DNA from: Enoplosus armatus
Lineage: Eukaryota; Chordata; Actinopteri; Centrarchiformes; Enoplosidae
Length of the DNA stretch: 64,000 nt
Direction of reading: 5' to 3'
NCBI RefSeq assembly: GCF_043641665.1
Contig: NC_092193.1
Location: 13,773,501 to 13,837,500 of the forward strand
This document shows, piece after piece, positions 54,508 to 64,000 of this stretch. A model generated the notes under the pieces. The model was given only the letters and a program-made list of their open reading frames with translations. It made no database searches and was not told the origin of the DNA. The translations under genes were made by a program, and so were the position numbers. Each line of letters begins with the position of its first letter. Within the stretch, counting starts at the first letter, position 1.

Positions 54508-57500
54508 TCAGTCTGTCTCTCTTTAACATACAGACATACCATAAAACTTTACATAGCCTGAGGGTTTGTTTGCTTCACCAATTAGCAAGTATTGACAGAT
54601 CAAAACCAAGACTGCAGTGTTACATAATACATAATAAAACTCATACAATCACATACATTTCTATGCATTGACAAAGTCACTTGGTTTACATTAGTGGATT
54701 TATGTCCAGGAGTTTATTGGGTGCGGGTGTTTATTGGTTGAAATGTGTAGAGTTCCAAGCAACTATTAAATACAGGAAACTATATCAGAGCAAACATTTA
54801 CATTTATTTGACATTTTACACTATAAAAGTAAAGCTATTTATATCCGCAAATACGGAAGAAAGAAATCAGCCCTCATTAGGCTTTATTTTTATAAAAGCT
54901 TCATAAGAAGCAACTTTTCAATGCTTGTGATATAAGCAGACATAAGCTTGTTTCAACCCCTATACAGCCAAACATTGTTCAAACCCACATAACTTAATTT
55001 TCAATAATACCAATTACATCAAATGTGTATAAAATGATGGACTGCAATACATGGATGACATCTAATAATATATAAATGCAGCAGTTTACATCTAGCCTAC
55101 ATGTATTTCCATTTGGTGACATGGCACTGTCATAAAAAACAGTCTTGGGAATATTTCAATCAGTGTAAACATCATATACCTTCAATAAAGCTGGAACAAG
55201 CCACCGCAGAATATATTTGATGCTACATCATGTTTCCTGGATTACATGCATGCATCATTTTCCTGTGAATCCCTCGTGCTTAGGTAGGCAATGTCAATCC
55301 AGTACAAGAATGGCAGACTCCACCACTACTAAAAAATCTACTGTATAGAGAGATCATTTCTTAATTGCTATTCCAGAAAAGTATACAAAATGGGGTTTGA
55401 TTTCATGGAAATCTAAGGGAGTATAACTTTAAAGCTACTTGAGTGGAAATAAAAGGAGAAAAGTGAATGATAATCTCAACGTACCTTCTGATCTGGCTTT
55501 TTCTAATTACTATACATGTGTTTTTCTCAGTCTCTAACTTTCTCTTCTCTGTCTTTCTTGTCAGTTTGTTACTTCTCACATGCAAACATTCACATATCCA
55601 GTCAGTCAGCTCAACCATTATCCTCCCATTAGACAGGTGAGAGAGTAGCTTGAGGGCACAGCTACTCACTTAGACTCAATTCTCTCAACACCTTTTCCCG
55701 CTGCCCCTCCCTCTTGCCAGTTGTTAGGCCCATCAGTCAAGTTTACCCTGCCCCTTATCTCTATGTTGATGCCAAAACATGAAAGGGAAGCTACACGGTG
55801 AAATGCTCGCTGGTGGCAGCTGTGAAAGACACGAGAATATGAGGCGACAAGGAAAAACATAGTTGATGGCTGTCCATCTGTTTTTGCTCTCGTTCAACTG
55901 CGTTTTCTGTGTCTATCTTGTTTTCATAAGAAGTGCATTCCTTCCCAGAATCACAGAGACTGGGCCTGTCAAACGCATGGCATGGTCTTAATTACTTTCT
56001 CCTTTTCAATGTTCCTCAATGCTCTTTGTTGGAGCAAAAAAAAAACTGCATCAGGAAACTCCATGAACCCTAACCTTAAAATTGCAAAAGCATTTTATAA
56101 AGCTTTGTTATGTGACACTGAGGTAAAACAAGTCAGCAGTAAACACATCATTCTCACAAATGGTGTCTACATTTTGGCTAGTCAGGATCCATCATGTGTC
56201 CTTGTTTTTTGACCTGAAACAGCGGCACCACCTGAGGTCCAATTAGTGTTAGCCCTGATTAGTTTTGTGTGACACGCACAGACTGCTGAAGTCTGCCTCA
56301 TACTACACTGCACCCTCTGCATTGTCTATTACTCATACTTGCACCAGCTACATACCATATTGCTTTTATATATCATGAGTACTAGTAGAATTTGCATTAG
56401 CATTACTTGCACCGTTTTCTTCAATAGTAATAATACAATTTATCTCAAAAGCGATAAGTATTTTCTTTGTCATGCCGGCATACTGTTTTTTTGGATTATT
56501 TACACTATTGCCAGTGAAAAGGTCTGGACTTCTGGACTGGGCTGGCTGATTTGTTAGTTGAATATCTGGTTAGATGTCATTGGTTACTGTAGCTACTCTC
56601 AGTTCAGTTATATGGGACTATTTATCTACTGAAAACTAAAAATAGAGTAAATTTATGTTGTTGAGAAACTTACAATAGCTCTGATAGAGCAGAAAATAAT
56701 AAGATAGAAAGATAGAATCATTCCTCTTGATGCTTTTTCTGCCTTATTATAGGACATCAACACCTGTATAGAATTTGTGAAACAAGTAAAATTGAAACAA
56801 ATTGAATCATCCAACTCCAGTCAGAGAGAAGTGGTTTGAAGAATGAATGTGAGGCAAAATCACTTCTGATACTGCAATAAGAGAGAGAGAAAGAGGGTGA
56901 AAGCATCCTGCTTGTGCTGGTGCCAAGTCTGAAGGAGATAATCGCACGCAGAAACAGGATTAGGCCAGTTGACAGTGGGATTAGAGCTGTGGATAGGATT
57001 ACAGTCTATGAGATCAGATTAGCATAATACATGTCAGATTAAATCTGTTAGTGCTGCAAACCAAATGAATCGTCTGCCTGGTGGTTATTACCTGGCCATG
57101 GATGGAAGCCATTTTTTTTTTGCAGTGTGTTTCTACAATGCAGGTGTCAGAAAACTGAGAAGGAAATGAACCCCGTGCAGATAATGGTGGTAGCGGTGAG
57201 GGTTGGAAAGGGAGAACAGACAGATGGGATCAAAGACAGGTTCATAAAAGAGAAAAAAGGAGTAGTGACATACCTCTAAACTTTCTTTCTGCTTTTGAAG
57301 TTTCAAGATGCATCACAAAGCTGCCACTCTGAAGAGGTAGAAACAAGGATGTAGTCTGCATAAAAGAGATGGAAAGACAAAAATGGGGAAGACATACAGT
57401 ACTTTTTTTATCTTAGTCTAAGGATTTTTCTTTCTGGCTGCCTTTGTTGCTTCTGCCTTATATGATCACTATACCCTAGTTTCTCCTTTTTTCTTATCTG

Positions 57501-57543
57501 TCTGTGACAAAGTTCATGTGATTCAGCTGTTTGGGACTATTAC

Positions 57544-57580
57544 GTTATGTTATGTTATGTTATATTATGCTATGTTATAT
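57544..57580. repeat. (TTATG)n pentanucleotide repeat
   Basis: Six to seven TTATG-like units with TTATA/CTATG variants. Confidence 0.8.
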
Positions 57581-59672
57581 AGCATGTATCTGTAATGATT
57601 ACCCACATCTATGTAGTTGGGAAATCATAAAAGTACATTTGCTATTGATGTAGATGTTCTTTAGTGAGAAAGGAATGAGCTATGGCTCTAGACACAAAGT
57701 CTAACCATTAGTATCACATGTCACTAGATTACTCATCTTTCAAGTTTTGAAATGGCTGATTAAGATAAACTGCACGCTTTGATCCTTGGCCTGTGAGGCC
57801 TACAGACACTGAGAAACGAGTACACCTCAGTCATTTCAGAAACAACAGCGTCGTTATTGACGCCTCGCTGCTGCCTGGACCTTGTGATTTCTGCGCAATG
57901 ACTCTTCTTTCTCTCTCCCACTGGAAAGCGTAGCTCGGAGATGATTAAATGAATGCTCCCCGGCCGCCTCACCTACTCACACTGCAAGCTCTGGATGGCT
58001 TTCATAAAGTGCCTGCGGCTCAGATCGATACCTGCGTGATTGCTCTGTTATTACTGATAATGAAAAGCACGGAACAAACCTTGTTAGCCCTTACAGGAGA
58101 AGAAGCAGCGCCGCACCGAGCAGAGGCTGTTGAGAGAAACTGCCGTAAATAAAGTCACATGAAAGCGTGTTTGTGTGAAAAGAGATAGAGAGAGAGAGGA
58201 CGGGGGCATGTCAGGAAAAAAACAGAGAGGTCTAAGTTTGAATCCAGGGTTCCTGTGTATGTGACATCTGACCTGAGGCATTTCTGAGAACCAACACCCT
58301 CTCAAGTGTGAATAACTCATTGCTGCGTGTGTATGTGTGTGTGTCTGTTTGTGTCTATATAAATAGGTTTGTGTGGCTGCTTCTGTGTCTAATGCATGTG
58401 TGTTTATGTTTGAACATAGGACTGAGACTACTGTCTATAATTTGCACAGTATCTCTTTAAATTATTTCCTTGAACTTTTGAAAATCCACTCAAATTTTCC
58501 GTCCACACAAACATGTTGTATTTATCTGTCTGACCTTATCGCTCTCTGTGTGGTCTGTGTTGTAGCTCTACCCCAGCCTGTAATCCTTTCCTCTGTGTCA
58601 TTGTTTGGTGAGGGTGGTAATGCATCACTGGGGGCATATTGTAACTATTATCATAGATTAACACTCCCTCCCTCCTCCATATCTCCATAAGCTCCACTGG
58701 TCACATCAGCTCCCTGAACCACTAAGCTGTGTAGCACGGATCACTGTATACATTTAGTCCCGGCAGGGAGATAGAGACATAATCACGAGGGTACGAGTGT
58801 GTGTTTGTGGTCTGATATAGAAATGCAAGTGACAGCGACAAACAACCATCACATAAGACTGCGTAGATCTCTTCTTCACCCTCTTCAGAAAACTTTACTG
58901 ATAATTCAATGCCTAATTAAGTGGCTAAAAAAAAGAAAATCAATTGTGCTTTACAGTAAAAGGGTACTATTGATTGTGAATTGCTGATTGCTTTTTTGGT
59001 AGCTTAATGCTTGCAAATGTACCAAAGACAAGACCACACCACCATGTCTAAATATTTCTTAGTTTTTGGTTTGCTATGCTTCCAAATTCCACTTTGCACG
59101 CCTTGTAAGACGATCTGCACATAGTCAGTATATTGACTGAGTCGATATGTTTTATACTTCACGCCATATTTGAGTGCACAGTAGACAAAGAGACCAACCA
59201 CTGGGCCTGGCCCTTTGAGTCTCCGCTGCTCTCCAGCAAAACAAAGCTTCATTCACAGTGTGTGTGAGGAGAAAGGGCTTTCATCTCTGCGTATGTTTGG
59301 ACAGAAGTCACTGGAACGCAGGGCAGAGAACAGTGTAGCGTCACACCAGAGCCCAACACAACTGAGGCTCACACCATAACATCACACCACAGCACCAGAG
59401 CATTCAAGCCCAAAGGAAATTTACATTGATGATTTTTTTTTCCATGATTCCCAAAAGGGTCATAAGATTTGAGGGGTCATGAGATGCTTAAGAGGATAGG
59501 AAAGCAAAATAACACATTTCTGCTGTTTGTTGGTTTCATTTTTTGTGTTTTTACTTAATTACTAGACTGTTTTACCTCTTTAGGCCTCACATAGAACAAT
59601 CTGAGATGGGAGGAATCAGTTACAACTTGTGAGGAGGGGTTCAAAGTAGACATACTGCAGCTTTGTTTTCAG

Positions 59673-59945
59673 ACGAGGCAAGTTTATTTGTATAGCACTT
59701 TTCAACAACAGGAGGTATAAAAAGACACAACAAGAGTAGAATAAAATAGAACATAGTCCCAATTTTAATTGGTTCATAAAAACTGGATGCTGCTTCTGCA
59801 TGTTTTGCTTTTGCCCTGTGGACAGTCGACAGACCCGAGAGGTCAAGAAAGTGCACAACATAGCAGAAGATCAGAGGTGAACCATTCAGCGCTTTATAAA
59901 CCAAGAGTACTGAGTCAAAGTCAAAAAGCTTTTCTTCACCTTTCC
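59673..59945 (-). mobile_element. LINE 3'-end fragment on the minus strand
   Basis: On -, a stretch reading FDFDSVLLVYKALNGSPLI (about 59885-59945) matches the C-terminal tail of fish LINE ORF2. It is followed, in the correct 5'-3' order, by a 3' end of the AAAAGTGCTATACAAATAAA type at about 59680-59705. The coding part is frameshifted or decayed. It is a 5'-truncated dead copy in the mbnl intron. Confidence 0.6.
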
Positions 59946-60098
59946 ACTGTTTCACTCTTCCTCTCTTGCACACACATGCGCATTAATACATCTTGCTGCA
60001 TGCCTCATCTCTTCTCCTCAAAAGGATGGGATGCAGCCCCACCCAGCATTCTTTATACATTGGTTCATTGTTTGTTTAAATCCCACACAGTCACAAAA

Positions 60099-60101
<3 letters not shown>

Positions 60102-60174
<73 letters not shown>
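60102..60174. repeat. (GT)36 microsatellite
   Basis: The longest dinucleotide run in the window, 73 bp without interruption. Confidence 0.97.
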
Positions 60175-60175
<1 letters not shown>

Positions 60176-61603
60176 TTAGAAAGAGAGAGTTAGAGGAGAG
60201 AGCGATCAGGGTGGGACGTGTTATTACAACTTATCATCAATCAGACTGCACGGTAGCCAGTGGGATTATTGTTCCCTGTTTGGCGAGTCTGATCTCACCA
60301 GGAGAAACAGACCCCCACTATTAATACAAAACACAGTCTGGGCTGAACTCACAAGAAGGCAGGAGCATGAGGAGAAAAACAAGGCTTTTGACTTTGCTGT
60401 GGAGTTGGCAATAAAACAACATGATATCTTATTGTACTTTAAAAGAAACTGGGCTTGGTAATAATTTAGCTTCATCGTTAATGGTTTAATTATCAAGTCG
60501 TTGAACAAGCGTAAGAATAGCATTATAACTGCACTGAATTGTAATGTTAATAGCAGATACCATTGTGCAAAGCAAAAGCTAATTAAAAGAAAAGAAAATA
60601 AAACTGCCAGAAGTTCATAAAATAGTTGTTATATATATATGTCAAGTTATTATATTAAGTAAATGTGATCCATCATATACAATCCTGTTATCTAAAGTCA
60701 TAATAAAAAGCAAATACTAGATGAAATATTTTACCAAATTAAACAATTGGATATTTACTTATTTATTCAGTAATCTGTATTGTACTGTCATTTTGCAATT
60801 TGTACATATTATGTTTTATTTTTATGTATGAACAAACGATTTCTTAGAAATTATATAATTTAAGAGTTTAATATATTTCAATATATTTTTCATTTTGGAG
60901 CTTGATAAAACAATATGTTCAGGATTGCTGTAATAACTTAAGGCAGCAGCTTGTGACTACTCTCTGACACAGAGGAATCAACTAATGATGTGGATGAATC
61001 ATTCTGAAGCTGTTTGCTTCGTCGTTTTTCTGGCATAAACACGGAGCAGTGACAAATCAGTTTATTCAGGTATTTTCTCTCTGTGCCATGAAAAATGGGA
61101 TTTGAAGCCTTCTGGTCTCCATAGCACATCCAGTTGTGTATTTCCATAATTACCTTTAAATTGTGTTTGTATAATGAGATTCTCGGCTCCAGTTTTGAAC
61201 CCCTCAATGGACACAGAAGAGCCGGTCAGCGATAATAAATGTTAAAGATGATATCTTTAACATCTTTTCATGATGGTCGTATTAGCAGCACAGACACTTG
61301 GAATAGTTGTGGCTTCAGGGTCGGTTGCGTCTGTGCGATGGGGAAGATTCCAGGAATCACAGTGTTGTTAGAGCAGGAGTGTCGGGCTGCTCTGTTGCCG
61401 TGGACACCGTCTCTAGCTGCTCCTCAAGGCCGTTGATGTCACAATAACGGCCACAAACACGATGTGAGAGAGGCGACGTCTCCCTCCTCCTCCTCCTCTC
61501 TGTCTGCATCTCCATTTCTCGCTCTCCTCCCTGCATGTGATGACCCACACTAATCACTTCTTCTGCAAGTTCTACAATTTCCCTGACGCAGCCCGAGTTA
61601 CTG

Positions 61604-61606
<3 letters not shown>

Positions 61607-61634
<28 letters not shown>
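61607..61634. repeat. (CT)14 microsatellite
   Basis: Uninterrupted CT run in the mbnl intron. Confidence 0.9.
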
Positions 61635-61637
<3 letters not shown>

Positions 61638-62075
61638 TCTCATGCAGCTTGACGTTTCCTCTTCTGGGACCTGATCTTTTATTCAAAATGGCCGCCGGTG
61701 TTGGTTGATGTTTTTTTGCTTTGCATGATTCGGCAGACAGGCAAATGTAGTTAGCTAAAGTCAAAGCCACATTCTCAAACATTACCCTCCCACCTCAACA
61801 CACACCTCCATGCACACTGCTGCAGTTGTGACTCTAGTGGTCGGCAGATGGGGTCATATGGGGTGAACGCAACATGATCCTTCATGTCTTTGCAACCCCC
61901 TCTGCGCACACACACTCAAACTCATGTAACACACACACACACACTATCACCCCACACACTCTCACCCTCCCCTTGCTGCATGCCATTGTCACTCTCTGGA
62001 TGAGTGCTGTTTGAACCTGCTTTCAGCTCCTCTCATCTCACACACATGCACTATGACACACTCGCCCACTTTCCC

Positions 62076-62078
<3 letters not shown>

Positions 62079-62112
<34 letters not shown>
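62079..62112. repeat. (AC)17 microsatellite
   Basis: Uninterrupted AC run. Confidence 0.9.
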
Positions 62113-62114
<2 letters not shown>

Positions 62115-63176
62115 CAGTGTAGTCAGTGTCAGAATTCTTCTGAATGCAGCTCAGCTGATGGACATATGGTTGGTGTACAACCTGGTCATTCTTGTATATT
62201 AACAGGAGACCTTCACCTCGACATGGAAAGTTATACTTAACATTGGCTCTTGTTATAGAAGCACACTATATACTATACTACTATACTTCCTTGTCTGCTT
62301 TTATCTTGGCTTCACTGAAGGTGTATCACACACACAGTGAGTGGTTTTTAAATCCACGTAAGCCATTTTTGTGACTGGCTTATGTGTTTATGTGTGCTTT
62401 TGTTTTTCCATCAAAAGTCAGATATCTTGTGCTTCACTTTATGCACATTTTCATCTACAGTGTTTCAGCCCGACATCTTTGAAAACTTCAAAATCTCAAC
62501 TAGAATATAGAACTCCACTAGGATTTAAAAGTAAGATATCTTGATACCTAATATTGTCAGTTAGCTATCTTAAAGAGCCCCTCCTGCCATTTTAGTGCCC
62601 ACCTCTCTGCTCTTTATCTCCCCCCTTTCCCTCACACCTGTCCGGTCCTCCAGTGTCAGTGAAATGGAAGGAGATGGGAAAGGGGGATGAAGTCATGATG
62701 GGGTATAAGGATGAATCCCAGTGGGGACAACTCTGTCAGCGAGGGAAAGCTGCCACAGTCAGCTCAGCTGTGCCACAGAGCTGAAAGTAAATACACGTCT
62801 TTCCTAAACTGCGGACGTGTTTGTGTGTGCGCTGGTCCGATGTTTGCGTGACGTGTATCTGCCACCTGTTACACGAACATGACCCCGGCGTGCATGCATT
62901 AATGTGGATGCATTCTTGCTTGCATGGGAATGTGCGTGTGTGTGTCAGACTTCTTCCTAGACTCCTCCTCTCCAGACTGAATGTATAATTGGATACTCAG
63001 AGCAGGCAGCAAAAAGGGATCCCTGTCTTTGATAATTATTTGAAGACTTTGAAGTGTGCCCTCCGGTTGACTGCTGATATAATATATACGGATCATATGA
63101 GTGGACAGTATTTATAGTGTAGGTTGGACGTCTGGAGAGCAGCACCACAGTGTCAGTCATGACCTCCTGGGGCTAG

Positions 63177-63223
63177 CACACACACACACACACACACACC
63201 CACACACACACACACACACACAC
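63177..63223. repeat. (AC)n microsatellite
   Basis: 47 bp of AC units with one extra C at about 63200. Confidence 0.9.
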
Positions 63224-63574
63224 CATCATACACATGTCCCTGCTGTGACTGACAGAAATAGCAAGTTGTTAACAATTAGTGCTAGACTCAGCCCAGACCT
63301 AATGTGAATTAGAGTGTCTGACATTGAGCTAGCTACAAGGTAGCATGCTTTCATTGGGCGTATAATCCCTCTCTTCTAGGACCATAATATAATGTTGCAT
63401 GTAACAAAAACAAATCTGCTTGTTCTCTGCCACACAGGATACTACATTTGTTAATGCTCAAAATACTGTTGTAGTTTGCATTGAGGGATGACATAGGCTG
63501 ATGGAGTAACATCAGATCACAACCTAGCTCATGAAAAGCCTAAGAGTCTACAGCCATGCCAGCACAACGTTGCT

Positions 63575-64000
63575 TTGAGCTAAATGCTAACGTCAGCATG
63601 GGAACATGCTCACAAAGACAAAGGAAACATGTTGATGTTTAGCAAGAATGTTCACCATCTTAGCTTAGCATGTTGCTAACATCTCAGGTTTTTCAGGTAT
63701 TTGGTCACAAACCAAAGTGTTGGACAAATTGAAAGTTTGGCCAGAAGATGATATGAGATGAAAAGTCAGAGGATCACCAAAGTTATTACAACTCATACTG
63801 AGGGAAACATGAAAATCTGTACAAAATGTTGTAGCACTCTTTTCAATAGACATTTCACTCAAAACCACAAATGTCAACCCCACAGTGGCACCAGAGGAAA
63901 AGTCAGGGTCATAAAACTCATTAGGATTCATCGTCTGAGAACCAAGAATGTTTGCACAAACTTTTGTGCCAATCCATATAACTGAGACATCTCAGTCTGG
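63575..64000. repeat. Common teleost interspersed repeat at the window edge
   Basis: Contains AATGCTAACGTCAGCATG, TTAGCATGTTGCTAACAT, CAGGTATTTGGTCACAAACC, AAAGTGTTGGACAAATTGAA, CAGAGGATCACCAAAGTTAT, CATTAGGATTCATCGTCTGA and GTGCCAATCCATATAACTGA. I recognise this order as a repeat very frequent in fish introns and UTRs. It is cut by the window end; its class is unknown to me. Confidence 0.65.

Larger units (their letters stand above)
48829..64000 (+). other. mbnl intron following the first coding exon (runs off the window)
   Basis: No sequence encoding the next expected block (GRCSRENCKYLHPP) was found in 15.2 kb, so the intron is long, as in other vertebrates. It is dense in microsatellites, has a LINE 3' fragment (about 59.7-59.9 kb), a common fish repeat at the right edge, and one CpG-bearing non-repetitive stretch near 57.8-58.15 kb that could be a regulatory element. 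No nested gene was recognised. Confidence 0.7.

Noticed and set aside
60031..60324. Cys-Val repeat protein frames
   Set aside because: Translation of the (GT)36 microsatellite; the same applies to frames over other AC/GT and CT/GA runs.

Overview
The window is animal nuclear DNA, almost certainly from a spiny-rayed (percomorph-type) teleost fish. The genes are vertebrate and intron-rich with GT-AG junctions. Introns and intergenic DNA are full of (AC)n and (CT)n microsatellites, and several interspersed repeats match types I recognise from fish genomes. There is no prokaryotic architecture: no operons, ribosome-binding sites or CRISPR arrays.

Layout from left to right. (1) 1-3.75 kb is non-coding with two old repeat fragments. 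(2) scg2 (secretogranin II) is on + at about 3.8-6.3 kb. It has a non-coding first exon, and the whole 604-residue prohormone, including an intact secretoneurin peptide, lies in one coding exon. (3) ap1s3 (AP-1 clathrin adaptor sigma subunit) is on - at 8.29-11.2 kb. It shares a compact CpG-containing bidirectional promoter with (4) dhrs12 (SDR-family oxidoreductase), on + at 11.67-15.2 kb in ten coding exons. (5) cul3 (cullin-3, scaffold of BTB-CUL3-RBX1 ubiquitin ligases) is on - at 16.4-25.1 kb. All 16 coding exons can be read, giving 766 residues. dhrs12 and cul3 converge with nearly touching 3' ends, and the cul3 promoter has a perfect TCTCGCGAGA palindrome. (6) A tentative two-exon, 89-residue coiled-coil gene lies on - at 25.75-26.34 kb, just upstream of cul3; it may be the fish counterpart of CCDC195. 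(7) 26.4-39.4 kb has no recognisable coding gene, but holds one hAT-like MITE and a few exon-like stretches. (8) From about 39.5 kb to the end lies the 5' part of a muscleblind-like gene (mbnl) on +. It comprises a CpG-containing first-exon candidate, a long intron, a 974-nt exon carrying 800 nt of 5' leader and the first 58 codons (first CCCH zinc finger), then more than 15 kb of the next intron, which runs off the window.

The genes do not form one pathway. scg2 belongs to the regulated secretory pathway, ap1s3 to trans-Golgi/endosome sorting, cul3 to ubiquitination, dhrs12 to oxidoreduction, and mbnl to RNA splicing. The scg2-ap1s3-cul3 grouping corresponds to human 2q36; dhrs12 and mbnl come from other human chromosomes, so the neighbourhood is a teleost rearrangement. 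I found no clearly novel system. The best leads are the small coiled-coil gene, the tandem splice donors in dhrs12, the cul3 promoter palindrome, and the uORF-rich mbnl leader.
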